From Artemia franciscana (lineage: Eukaryota > Arthropoda > Branchiopoda > Anostraca > Artemiidae), in NCBI RefSeq assembly GCF_032884065.1, contig NC_088881.1:3282001-3346000 (forward strand): 64,000 bases of DNA, read 5' to 3'. Position numbers and translations under genes: made by a program. Positions 9,620-22,083 of this stretch are shown piece by piece. Position 1 is the stretch's first letter. The number at the start of each line of letters is the position of its first letter. The notes under the pieces are model-generated. The model saw only the letters and a program-made list of their open reading frames with translations. It was not told the DNA's origin and searched no databases.

Positions 9620-12379
9620 TACGATCATCATTAGAAAAAGAAAAAGCACACATCTATTATCTTTAAATAGAGATGAAGACTACATTGCATTTTCATCATA
9701 AAAACAACAAACTTAGCTTAAATTTTTCAATTTCAATTTAAAGTTCACATTTTATTGTAAGTTTTATTTGACTTATATACATAGTTTGATGTGAACGGCT
9801 TTTGGATATAGAGCCAAAATATTTCTATTGTTTCAACTATTTCACTTCTTAAGGTAGGACGAGCTATCAAGGAATCTTCCTATGCCTCCCATGTTAAACA
9901 TTTGGAGTTTGCCTGACGTTCCTGAGTTAGTGATTTCGGCGGTTTTATTTTAACAGATATAAAAAAAATCTGGTAAATATTATGATCTAATCAAATCTTA
10001 GACCCGACAATTGTTATTTTTTTATAAATCCAAAATAATTATAAAACCTGTTTCGGGTTTGCATTCTAGATTGCAACACTTGACATTGTTGCCGTGGGGT
10101 ATCAAAAATATAGCAAAATATTGTATTCAACTATCAGAAGCTTATTTCTATAATACATACATGCTGGTTGCAGTCCCTTGAAATAATTTACATATTTGTG
10201 TTCCGAAGTCAAACATTCCCCTCAAAAGACTAGATGCGCGTGAATATGCATAAATTAGACCAAGGGACTAACCACTCGGATTTTTCTTAAGCGATTCAGT
10301 GAAGTATTAGTTAGTTTTAACTAGTTTAAACGGAGTCTGGAGAATAAGTAGTGTGCAGACACCAAACTGCCGGTTAATAAATAAAAAAGAATATATTGTA
10401 TAAATAATTACAAGAAGAATCGCTAAGGATAACCTGCGCCTAATCGTAATTTTGAGTGAGAAACCCCTTAATTTCAACCTTCTCATAATTATCTAGTTGA
10501 AGCGACGAAGAAACCTGATAACATTGTCTTTGACCGAGTTGCCGCCTCTGAAAAAAAACACATTGACTAGGGAGTAAAATGCTTGGACTTCCGCTAGGCC
10601 TTAAGAAATTTCTTTGTTGTTATACAATTCCAAGCATTTGCATACAGGGGCTTTAAACTTCTACAATGGTGTTCTCTTATTGTTTCTTAGTTAGGGGGGA
10701 GGAGGATGCCTGAAATTGTGTATTTTAATGTCAGAAAGTCCCAACTCTAATTGAGCCTTCAGATAAATGTGGAATTATCCCCAAGGAAGAGACGAGGGGA
10801 GAGTGGAGGTAGAAATTGATATATAATCTCCAGGGCCGTATCAAGGACTTTTGTCGGGGGGGGGGACAAAAGCCTTAAAAAACGCATCAAAAATGTGGAT
10901 CTGATATTTAATCCATCTGGACTGGGGGAGGGGGAGTTTTCCGCCAGGGTATTTTCTGGGGGGTAAACCCTGGCTCCCCAGTTTACCTTCCTTATTTCTC
11001 ATTACTCATTTTTTGTCAACAATTCAAAAGAGAATTAAAAGAGTATAAGTTTTAAGAAAAAGAGGAAAAAAGAAAGAGAAAACATTAAAAGACTAAAAGA
11101 ATATCAGGGTCATTGCTCTACTGAATTTGGGCTAAGACACCGAATAAAGCAAGGGCGAACACAGAATTACTGTTTGGTGAGCACCAAAAGAAATTTGGCT
11201 CCCTTGTCTTAATTGATATCCCTCTAACCTTGAAACTGGAGCAATTTTCGACCTTTGATTTGGGGGACGCTAGAACCACCTCCTAGGCCCATCCTGGAGT
11301 AGAGTGGTAGTCTGTTTACAACGTTCACTTCACTTTTAGATTTTCTATTGTACTGATTTCCAATTGCAAGCTTTTCATCTAGATTTACATTATTTGTTGA
11401 AGATAGCAATGAATATATGACCGAAATGTTTGCTTAAGGCCGTGATTAAGTGAACTCATGGAACTCGAAAATCCCATGTTAAAATCGAAAATTTATATTT
11501 AAAAAGTACTCAAGTATTCATTGGCGGAAGATACCGCTTTTAATATCAGGCCGTAGCTTCTTGATGATGCTGCAAAATGTTTGCTAGGATTTTGCTCTAT
11601 TTCCTCTAATTGCTTAGAAATCTTAGAAAATGTCTCGCTCTTTTTCACAAGTGTACTATATGAAGGATATTGCTTTTAGAACAAAATTGGTACTATCATG
11701 AGCAGAAGACAATAACCTGTAAGATTATTGCAACCATTTTTCGGTGTATTTTCCTGTTTTCGAACAGTCCCAAAGAATATTTTCAGCTACCTGAAATTTT
11801 CACAAATTTTTTGCCAGAAAGAATCGTTTCAGATCGCCGATAACACCCCTAAAGACCAGATTGACAAGCTGGTATAATTAACCTGCTATTTCCGCCAATG
11901 AATAAGTGCTATTTGAAGGGTTTTTGACAATCGACGGTCTCTAGAGAACTGAGAGACAGTAGGCTACCCTAACTTTGATTTTGAACCTCGATGTTTTCAA
12001 GTTCACTCAATCACTGCCTTAGATTTTATTCTAGTTATCGCAGAAAAATGGCTATTAGACATAACATTATTGTCAAACGTAATGGGCGTATCTGATATTT
12101 TATACTTCTTAAATAGTTCTCCAAAACTGCTTCATCATCGTAGGGATTTAAACCAGCCTACCCAATCCTAAATTTTTGTTGATTTCTTGGTACTTCTTAT
12201 TCAGATTACCGCATAGAAATTGTTTTTTTTATTCTTGTCACCCCTTCTTGGCGTTTTTTTTACTATTGGTAAGGTAAAAGGTAATGAATACACCACTGGA
12301 TCTTGTATTCCCTATCAGCGGTACTGATCTCTGCTTCATCACCCTTCATTGAGGAAAAGCAAGGGGGGGCCTGGGGGAC
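9620..12379. other. Interval without a recognisable gene
   Basis: A+T-rich single-copy-looking sequence. From 10840 to 11000 there is a G-rich piece (GGGCCGTATCAAGGAC followed by a run of 11 G) that resembles the pieces at 33548-33610 and 33870-34025, which look like dispersed short repeats with GGCCGTATCCA-type starts. The 61-codon minus frame at 11224-11409 has no recognisable features. Confidence 0.5.
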
Positions 12380-12600
12380 AGCCATCCTGTGTTTTTTTAC
12401 ACCCTTCCTGTTTACCTTCCCCAGATTTCTCCAGGTACCCATTTAAAGCTGGGTCAACTCTCGCTGAGCCTGCAGTGTAACGCCAACGCCACTGACCCCC
12501 GTTCGAACCAAATAATCAGCAACATCAGGACTCGAACCCCTGTTCTCATGGACAAAGAATCTCAAGTCTAGCGTTCTAACTACTCGACCAGGACGGGTTT
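12380..12600 (-). repeat. tRNA-derived SINE-like sequence
   Basis: The minus strand at 12600-12519 resembles a tRNA: an A-box region CCTGGTCGAGTAGTTAG (about 12577-12592), then CGCTAGACTTGAG, then a B box GGTTCGAGTCC (12528-12538). A second GGTTCGAAC sits at about 12500-12508. The acceptor stem does not pair, so this is not an intact tRNA. The flanking block (CCCCAGATTTCTCCAGGTACCC) looks like a SINE body. The plus-strand 60-codon frame over it is accidental. Confidence 0.6.
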
Positions 12601-15600
12601 TAAAAAGTGGACAGGTGTGTGCCGATCCCAGCAGTACTAAAATACCCGGGCAACGTTTGGAGGGGGTAGAGCAAGCCCGACATCCTCTGGTTTCAAAAGT
12701 CAGTTCAATATTATGGGTCCTATATTGGGATCGTATCCCATATTAAGCTGATAAGAACAGATACTATACTTTGATCTTATCCAAAGCGCGGAAAAGCGAT
12801 TGCCTCCTCCCCCCAAAAAAGATTCTTGCATACGTACCTGGCCAAGTTGGTCTCAGAGCGAAAATCATTAGGGCAATATAGACTAGGAGGATTAAAGTGT
12901 GACAGAATATATTGTTCTAATGGTTCTCGCTTTAGAAACCGCTTATTTTTTATTTTTAAAAATTTCATTTTTTTTTGTTTTTTATTTTGCTTTTATTTAT
13001 TTTTTTTCCATTTTTTTCGTTTTTAGGTTTTTAATTTTTTTTTGTTTTTAGAATAAATTTTTTGGCCGTTCTTGGGAACACTTGCAAATGTGTAAATCCT
13101 CACTTAAATCTTGTTGAGTTGGAGCTGTGTTTGAAAGAAAAACTGTTGGTGTAGAAACATGGCCTTTTAACCCATTTCAGAATTAACTTAAAACTAATTT
13201 TTGTCACTTTGCTAATAAAGACCAAGTAAAGCTTGAAATAGTTGATAAAATCTGCTTACTACTTCTGACTCGTGCTACCTGTATCAACATCAGTCAATCA
13301 AGGCGCCAAAACTTAGATAAGCTACGAGTGGCGTCAGAACCCGTCGCTACCATGTAATTGATACTTTCAATCCCTTGTTTAAATTTGCTGTAGAACGGAA
13401 TTATCAGAAGATAAGATAGGTGTGAGGAGAAAGGCTGACAATTGATATTCTATGCCATGGTTTCCTCCGTCGGTAAATAATTTCGTCGTTGCAACGCTGG
13501 CGAACATCGGGAAGACAGCCGATTCTTTTTATATTTTCGTCTTGTAGATTAGTTTCAGATTATCACGAAATAAAAATAAAATATTTTTATCATCAGAACC
13601 CATCATAGGTTCATCAATCGATGCGCTGGGGTTCAACCCCACTTCCCTAAGATTTCATGATATATGTTATACTCTTTGGTAACAAGATGACTTGTTACCA
13701 AAGAGTATGCATTTTCCTCCCCTCCCCGAAGTATTGTGATTTGCGTTATTTTTTCTCATAATTCAAACGCAACTTTTGTGGTTCTGATGCTTGAGGAAAT
13801 GACTTTTTATTCGGAGGGGGGGGGGAGGTTTGCGTTTATTTACCGTATTCTCTAATAGTTTAGATTTATTTTCCCTTCAACGGTTCCTACGCACTGCTGC
13901 CGTGTTTCTCCCCCCCTCATAAAAAAGTGTGTGACAAAACGTGAATGAGGTGGTTGTTACAGGAGATTTACTATGCGGTCCCACTTCCACACCAAACAGC
14001 TCCCACCCCTCACAAGCCGTATTACGTAACTACGTATCCACATGCCACCACCATGCAAATCCTTTCCTACGCAACTGCCTATCCACGCAGGTTCCAACCC
14101 AACAACTGGCTAACTAGTCAAAATTTTGCCCCTAATTCCATATGTTCGGTTTTGAGGTTTGCAAAATTGTAATATGAGCAGCAGAAAGTAAGACATGATA
14201 CATAGGATTTAAGTTTGGGAAAGCTGCAACCTAGTAAAGAGCGAACCACGTTCCCTAGTGGCCAAAAGTCTTAAAAACATTCTTTGGAAAAACTGTGTAG
14301 AGAAAAAAAATCTTTTGCAGTTGATTCAGGACTGGCTACTATTAAATCACCTAGTCCTAATAGTAAGGTGCTATTGCAAAAACGAATCTTTTGGAGTTCC
14401 GAAAAGAGCCTGAAACCTCTCAAAGATGACGTCAGATAAAAAGGAAAAGTGCAACACTGAAATCACATATTTGAAAACCACTGACAAGAAAATTATGACC
14501 TTTCACCTTAAAAAACAAAGAAATTCACCTTTTATACTGAAAACGCTGATGTGTCCCTCTATTTCGCCGCCCCTAGTGGGACATTGGAATGTAATGGTAA
14601 GCCGTTTAAGAGTTCATTTGAAAGATAACCTTTATATCTACCTGCTTCTTTATAAATTTGACTTGTTAATGTCACAGGTGCCATTTGGCACCCAAAAGCG
14701 GCACTTTGGGTGCCATTTTTCGAGTGGAAAGGCTGAGTAGCATGAACAGGGTAACACCATAATCTCAACGGTCAAAAATCCTAGGCCTGATTTTTAACAA
14801 TCCCCCTCTTTTGTACCCCCTTCCTGCCCCTTAATAAGTTTCATAAATTGTCTATTGACTAATAGAACTAATAGGCTACAATTTAAAGCTCTTGGTTGAA
14901 TCAATGTACTTTTGCATATTTATATTCGAAAAGAACATGAAAAGGCATATTGATTGGTGAAAAAAAGACACTTAGTACTTCAAATGAAAAAATGGGATTT
15001 TCCTTGTCTTTCAGTGTGGGGGACTGTAATTATTCCCCGTGGTTTTCGACCATGGTGATTCCAATGGTGTAATTTTCATTTCTAATAATTAGTTCATTTG
15101 AAATGTTGAAGTCGGAGAATCAAAAGTTAAGAAAATCAACTTTCGCTTAACTTAAAATTTAAATTTTAAGTTTTTTATTTTAAATTTAAATTTTATTTAA
15201 AATTTAAATTTTAAATTTAAAAATTTTTAAGAACTAAAATTTTTTTGCAGCATTACAGCCGAAAAAATTGCAACAGAAAAATTGCAACAGAAAATTGCAA
15301 GAATAACAAAAATTTCTGTAAACTACGTTAACTTTGCATCTGAAATTCTTTTAATAAACTTCAGTTTTCTAATGTATATTTTTATATGTAGGCTTATATT
15401 TTATATATTAGTATGTATATTATATTATATAGTCTGTATATAATATGTATATTAATATGTATAATTTATATAGGACGATCGTGTAAATAATTGATTTTTT
15501 TTAATCTACAACTCCTTAAAGATGGCAAGGAGAATATACCCCTTGGAATTTTTATTTGACAAAATTATGTCCCTGAGCGACAAGAGCGACAAACATTGTG

Positions 15601-16541
15601 CTCGAATTTCTTTAATTTATGTCTCTGACGTATTTCCGATAGTCAATCATATTGTTCCTTAAGCATATGTCAGAATAAGATAGCCTCGCCTTTCTAAACC
15701 CTGATTGGCTCTCCTGTGTAAAATTTTAAGATAATCAAAAGAGCAAAACTTATATTCTGTCTAATTGTTCCTCCTATGTGTGAAAATGTTAAGGAGTAGA
15801 AAAAAGAAAAGCTTTTAGGCACAAGATTTTTTTTCACAAATTGCCTCTCTAGTTCTCTGTGATTTTGTTTCAACAGATGGGTAAGACGAAGGACAAAAAA
15901 AAGGAAAGAAAAAAAATTCGTTATCAATTATAGAAAAACAAGTCACAGACTAAAGTACAGATTGATAAGCTCGAAATGTCTTTCCTAGGTTTGGGTAAAA
16001 AAAAAAAAAAAAAAATCATGAGTCGTGACCCTGATGCACCTTGTATTTTCATTTTTATTGTTGCTGATTTCCCGCTCCAATTTACGTCTCATTCCGTTAC
16101 CTCAATTTCAGAAGCCTACATTCCGTTGATTCGTTTTTAAAAGTACCGTCAAGCATGGTTCTGAAAAGTAGGCGCTCAAAAAGACAGAAAAGGATTTGTT
16201 AGATGTTTTCTAGGGGAATTGTCTACTATGGGGAAATTCTAGGGGTAATCTATATCTTTTAACTTTTTTTTCTAGACCTTTAAATCTTACTCTTATTGTA
16301 AGGCAATTAACCTTACAAGGAAAATGAGTCAGACGAGTAACTTACTCATAGAAATATCAGGATTCTGATTGGACCCCTTAAGATCTACTTTTTAAGACGT
16401 CAGGAAGTAGCAACTAGTTTCTCCCAAATATACCTTCCCTCATTTCAGAAATATCTTCAAGTGCGACTATAGTTTAGTCCGGGCATAAGTTAACTAGACG
16501 TGGAGGCCAAAAAGTCAGACCTTGGACTGGTTTTAGTTTAT
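12601..16541. other. Interval of simple sequence and hairpins, no gene recognised
   Basis: Contents: a T-rich tract (about 12945-13060), a perfect hairpin (13669-13708), a block at 14210-14770 with GCTGCAACCTAGTAAAGAGCGAACC and GTGCCATTTGGCACCC that resembles 28685-29200, an AATTTAAATTT palindromic tract (15137-15240), TATA-rich DNA (15380-15475) and a poly-A run (about 15998-16015). The short frames at 13945-14172, 14426-14740 and 15694-15927 show no family features. Confidence 0.55.
13669..13708. repeat. Perfect 18-bp inverted repeat with 4-nt loop
   Basis: ATACTCTTTGGTAACAAG (13669-13686), loop ATGA, then its exact reverse complement (13691-13708). The function is unknown. In this setting it is probably the end or relic of a mobile element. 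Confidence 0.7.
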
Positions 16542-17621
16542 ATTAAATAAAAAAACAAGTTTTTTTAAATGAAAGTAAGGAGCAACATTAAAACTTGAAA
16601 CGAACAGAAATTACTCCGTATTTGAAAGGGACTTTTCCTCCTCAGCGCCCCGCTCTTTACGCTAAAGTTTCTTACTGTTTTAAAAATAGAGATAAGAGAA
16701 AGAGTCAAACTTTTTTATTTAAAAAAACTTGTCTTTTTTATTTAATTTCTGGACTTTTTTAAATTAATGCATGTTTTGATCTTGGCTCTCCGCACATATA
16801 TAATTAAAAACGAAATTTGTATATTAATTAATTGCAATTAATCGGCAGATTTTGAGAAAAAAGGAGCGAGGGAGGAGGCCTAGTTGCCCTCCAATTTTTT
16901 GATTACTTAAAAAAGCAGCTAGAACTTTTAATTTTTTGCAAACGTTTTCATTAGTAAAAAATATACGTAACTTACGAATTAATTTACGTAACGAACTTCT
17001 ATATTCGTATGTTTTTATTGCGTGTATGAGGGGGTTCAACCCTCGTCGATACCTCGCTTTTTACCGTAAAGCTTAAATTTTGTCCCAATTCCTGAAGAAT
17101 GAGCTCTGAATCACAAAGGCCGTAGAATAAATAGTTGAAATTACTAAAAATACTTTAGCGTAAAGAGTGAGGTATAGCGAGGAGGTAAGCCCATCATATG
17201 CGTAATAATTTCTGTTCGTTTTAAGTTTTAATGCTGCTCCTTACTTTCAGTAGAAAACACTTTTCATATTTATTATTTCATTGTTTTTTCAAATAATGCC
17301 AGAAAATCCTGCGTTTTTGTAGATAGGAACTTGAAACTTCTACGATAAGGTTCTTTGATACGCTGAATCTGATGGTGTGATTTTCGTTAAGATTGTATGA
17401 CTTTTAGGGTGTGTTTCCTCCTATTTTCTAAAATGAGGCAAATTTTCTCAGGCTCGTAACTTGTGATGGGTATGACTGATCTTGATGAGACTTGTATATT
17501 TAAAATCAGTATTAAAATGCAATTATTTTGATGTAACTATTGGTATCAAAATTCCATTTTTTAGAGTTTCGGTTACTATTGAGCCGGGTCGCTCCTTACT
17601 ACAGTTCGTTACCACGAACTG
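16542..17621 (+). repeat. Family A repeat, copy A3 (subfamily II, internally deleted)
   Basis: Starts ATTAAATAAAAAAACAAG with the left hairpin arm (GTAAGGAGCAACATT) and continues into the body. It jumps from AGAAAATCCTGCG directly to TTTTTGTAGATAGG near 17312, losing about 640 bp of the body, and ends in the 20-bp palindrome (17602-17621). The right hairpin arm is mostly missing. Variants such as TAACTTGTGATGGGTATGACTG mark a second subfamily, shared with the right half of 23987-27066. The flank after the palindrome is GTGAAAAACC, not GTTTGA. Confidence 0.85.
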
Positions 17622-18129
17622 TGAAAAACCTTTGCTTTCGTAAAAGTTTTTTTATTATTTAATTCTCCAAAAAGGTCTGTTTGTCGCTCAAACATTTATT
17701 ACCTAGTCTTTGATTCGGATGGTATACCTACGTAATTTCTAAATAATTTCAACTTTGATTTCGGGTCAATTTTTTTATGCTGTAATTTGGTTGATGGGCT
17801 GTTTGTTGAATACAACCAGACTGGAGCCAATTTGAGTGAAAACAACTGTCGCTTCAAAAGCCGGCGCCTCTGTGACGGACGACACTTAAGTTTATAGTAA
17901 GACTACGTAGAAATAACCATCCTATTCTTATCGTTGTTTAAACCAATTGAAGCTTTGAAAAGCAATGCTCATGGCTCGTGCTGTCTATCAACGTATTTGA
18001 AAGTTAATCAAAAAGCTGTCAGTACTGTCATTATAATGTACCTTTCCTGTCAAAATATAGACAGGACAATAAACCGTCCATCTAAACTCTTCACTTGGGA
18101 ACCAAAGTCAGATTTTACAACTTACAAAT

Positions 18130-18783
18130 CTAACGTCCGAGCCAGACCGTGGTTACACTTGTTGAAACCAAGATTTATGAACGGTGTGCTAACGTGATTC
18201 TTAAACGATAGAAGCGGAACATTACATCAATTATATTCTGAGACAGTACTGGCTATACATGACGTTCCCGAGCCAGACCATGACCGCATCTGTTAAAACC
18301 GAGATTCATCGATGGTATGTTAACGTCACGCTTGAAAAATATAAGCCGATCATTGACATAAATACGTTATGAGACCACACTGGCTGTACATGACGTTCTC
18401 GAGCCAGACCATAATCACACTTGTTGAAACTGAGATTTATGAATACTATGCTAACGTTACATTTGAAAAATATAAGCGGAAAATTGAAACAAATACGTTC
18501 TGAGACCACATTGGGTATACATAGTGTTCCTGAGCCAGATCATGACCACACCTGTTGAAACCAAGATTTTTAAATGGTATGTCAACGTCATACTTGAATA
18601 ATATAAGGGAAACACTGAAATAAACACGTTCTGAGACCGCAATGGCTGTATATAACATTTTCGAACCAGACCATAATCACACTTGTTGAAACTGAGATTT
18701 ATGAACGGTATGATAACATCACACTTGAGTAATATAAGCGGACATTGAAACAAATACATTCTGATATCACGATGGCTGTATGG
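18130..18783. repeat. Tandem array, 131-bp unit, about 5 copies
   Basis: The phrase CGAGCCAGACCATGA, or close variants, begins at 18138, 18269, 18400, 18531 and 18662, exactly 131 bp apart each time. Every unit also holds CACTTGTTGAAAC, GAGATTTATGAA, GCTAACGT and a TATAAGCGGA block. The regular spacing leaves overlapping minus-strand frames (18306-18759) that are only by-products of the repeat. Confidence 0.9.
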
Positions 18784-19129
18784 CGAAAATTCAATTTCGC
18801 CGAAACCACGATATTCGGCGAAAATGAAGAAACAACGAAGCCACTAACCCAAAAAGGTTGATTTTCAGACAGAGAAAGAAAAAAATAAAAGGTATTTTGG
18901 ATATTTTCGGAAAAGGATATTTTTGTAAACTGACATTTCAGAAAAGGCTTTCGTTTAGCTGTCCTCAGCGCTCAAAACAGGAAGGAAAAAAGATATAGGC
19001 TGCATAAAAGAACAAGAGCTAAGAGCCTATATGGCACTCGTGACGAGGTCAGAAGAGCCAAGAGCTCATATGGTATGAGCTCTAGCAAAATTCTAAGGAT
19101 CAATAGATTGCTTTAAAAGGAAAATCAGA

Positions 19130-20990
19130 GGCTTAATGCCGGTCGGGATTTAAAATAAGAGCTCTGAGTCACGAGGTCCTTATTAATATCAAAATTCATT
19201 AAGATCCGATCACCCACTTGTGAGTTAAAAATATATCAATTTTTCAAATTTTTCCTCTCCCTTCAGCCCCCCAGATGGTCGAATCGGGGAAAACGACTTT
19301 ATCAAGTCAATTTGAGCAGCTCCCTGACACGCCTCCCAATTTTCATTCTCCTAGCACTTCCAGAAGCACCAAACTCGCCAAAGCACTGAAACCCACGTCC
19401 TAACTCCCCCAAAGAGAGCGGATCCAGTCCGGTTACGTCAATCTTGAATCTACGACGTTTATAAGCGTTTTACAAGATTTCCGTTTTCCCCTCCAACTCA
19501 CCCCAATGTCAACAGATCTGGTCGGGATTTGCAATAAGAGCTCTGAGACATGAGTTCCTTCTAAATATTAAATTTCATTAAGATCCGGTCACCCGTTCTC
19601 AAGTTAAAAATACCTAAATTTTTCTAATTTTCCCAAATTAACAGTCCCCAGCTCCCCCAAAGAGAACGAATCTGTTCTAATTATGTTAATCACGTATCTA
19701 TAACTTGTTCTTATTCTTCCGATCAAGTTTCATCCAGATCTCTCCACTCTAAGCATTTTTCAAGATTTCAAGTTTCCGAGATTTCCGGTTTCCCCCTCCA
19801 ATTACACCCAATGTCACTGGATCTAGTCGGAATTTAAAATGAGAGTTCTAAAGCACGAGATCCATCTAAATATCTAATTTCATTAAGATCTGATCAGCCG
19901 TTCATAAGTTACAAATACCTCATTTCTTCTAATTTTTCCGAATTAACCTCCCGCCCCCCAACTCCACCAAAGAGAGTGGATCCAGTCCGGTTATGTCAGT
20001 CACTTACCTTGGACTTGTGCTTATTCTTCCCACCAAGTTTAATCCTGATCTCTCCGCTTTAAGCGTTTTTCGTGATTTCCGCCCCCCCCCATGACACTTG
20101 ATCCGGTCAGGATTTAAAATAAGAGATCTGAGTTACGAGATCCTTCTAATATGAAATTTGATTAAGGTCCGATCACTTCTTCGTAAGTTAAAAATACCTC
20201 ATTTTTTATTTTTTATAATTAATCCTCCCCCCAATTCCCCCAAAGAGAGCGGATCCGTCCCGGTTATGTTAATCACGCATCTAGGACTTGTAATCATTTT
20301 CCCCATCAAGTTTCATCCCTATCCCTCCGCTCTAAGCGTTTTCCAAGATTTCAGGTCCCCCAGCTCTCCCCAATGTCAGTGGATCTGGTCGAGCTCTGAG
20401 ACACGATGTCTTATGACACATCAAATTTCAATAAGATCCGATCACTCCTTCATAAGTTAAAAATACCTCATTTTTTGATTTTTCAGAATTAACCCTCCCT
20501 CCTCACTTCCCCAAAGAGAGCGGATCCGTTCCGGTTATATTAATCACGTATCTAGGACTTGTGCTCATTTTTCTGCCAAGTTTTATCCCGATCACTCCAC
20601 TCTAAGCGTTTTCCAAGTTTTTAGGTTTCCCCTCCCCAACTCCCCCAATATCATCTGATCCGGTCGGGATTTAAAATAAGAGCTCTGAGACACACTATCC
20701 TTCCAAACATCAAATTTCATTTAAGATCCGATCGCCCTTTCGTAAGTTAACAATACCTCCTTTTTTTAATTTTTCCGGTTTAACTGTCCCCCCCCCAGAT
20801 GGTCGAATAGGAGAAAAAACAATTTCTAATTTAATCTGGTCTAGTTCCTGATACCCCTGCCAAATTTCATCGTCCTAGCTTACCTGGAAGTGCCTAAAGT
20901 AGCAAAACCGGGACAAACCGACAGACAGACCGACAGACCGACCGACAGAATGCGCGATCGCTATGTGTCACTTGGTAGATACCAAGTGCC
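19130..20990. repeat. Tandem array, about 280-370-bp units, ending in a hairpin
   Basis: The phrase GGTCGGGATTTAAAATAAGAG, or variants, recurs near 19142, 19510, 19828, 20107, 20385 and 20664. Each unit also contains AAGATCCGATCAC, AAGTTAAAAATACCT, CCCCAAAGAGAGCGGATCC and TCACGTATCTAGGACTTG. The array closes with a (GACCGACAGA)-type run at 20910-20950 and CACTTGGT-AGAT-ACCAAGTG (20969-20988), a small perfect hairpin. It is non-coding. Confidence 0.85.
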
Positions 20991-22083
20991 ATAAAAAGAA
21001 ACACAAGCTATAAATAGACAAATCTCTGAAGTCAAAAAATTAGAAGCAACTAAATGATATGGGTATGCGAAATTGCCGAGAGATATTTCTGCTTTAGCCC
21101 TCGACGCATTTGAATACCAATATCGTTTGGTTCCTTTTGCCAAGACGACCTTAGTATCTACGGTGAATTATTTACCGAAATATTCTGGAGAAGCAATTGC
21201 AGCTTAACATAAGACCTTGCTTTAAACAGCCTATTAGCCAAAGAGCGTAATTACCTGACGACCCTTGGGGTAATTACGCTATTTGCTATTAATCATTGTA
21301 AATTTTGCAAGTAGGTTAGATTCATAATAAAAGTCTCAAGTTCTGTCAAATGCCCCATGCCCACCCCAGATTTGGCCCAAATGGCGCCTCTAGCTAAACT
21401 CATTGTGCACATTTTGAGAAGTGGCTGACTACAAATGGCTCAACATTGTCAATTCCAAATGTCAAGCATCTTCTATGCAGAGAAAGGCAGAAGCACCTGG
21501 TACCCAAAACAGATACAAGCAGGAAGTAAAAATCGTACTAAAAGGTGTTTACATAAACATTCAAGAAATGAATATTTATTTTAATGATTGCAATTAAAAA
21601 CCATGCTCAAATTATTCCCTACCTTAATTTCAGTTTTTTATTGCTTCATTAAGACGGTAAATTTTCCGGGCACATTAAGTCGCACTTTGAGCGCAAAATT
21701 TAAATTTCACAACACACATCTTATGCTTCAGTAAATTTTTCACTTTAGAAGCAATAATTTCGAGGATATAAAAATCAAGTTTCTAATTATTTTCACTTGG
21801 TTAAACACGCCTAACCTAGCCAGTATAGCTCAGTGTCTTTAAATTTGTAATTAATACTTATGTAAGTCATAATTCAACATAGATAAATCGATGTCTAAAT
21901 GAGAGCGAATCGACTTAAGCTGTAAACTACGCGCAAAGAGCATCAATGAAGCCTATAACTCACCAAATGGACAACTCATCTGAAAGGTGTCATTTTAGCA
22001 AAACATTCCCTGTATAAATTATTTTGCAAAGATACTGCTCCTAATGTTTGCGACTTTAATTGATAATATTTTTTATTTTATAT
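20991..22083. other. Interval without a recognisable gene
   Basis: A+T-rich DNA. The one structured element is a 12-bp perfect inverted repeat AGCGTAATTACC / GGTAATTACGCT at 21244-21280. I see no exon-like frame with splice sites. Confidence 0.5.

Noticed and set aside
13945-14172. Pro/Tyr/Thr-rich 75-codon frame preceded by an acceptor-like TTGTTACAG
   Set aside because: Composition alone suggests a cuticle-like exon, but there is no clear donor, repeat motif or homology I can name.
18306-18759. Three overlapping minus frames of 67-100 codons with similar sequences
   Set aside because: They arise because the 131-bp unit is not a multiple of three and repeats in all frames.
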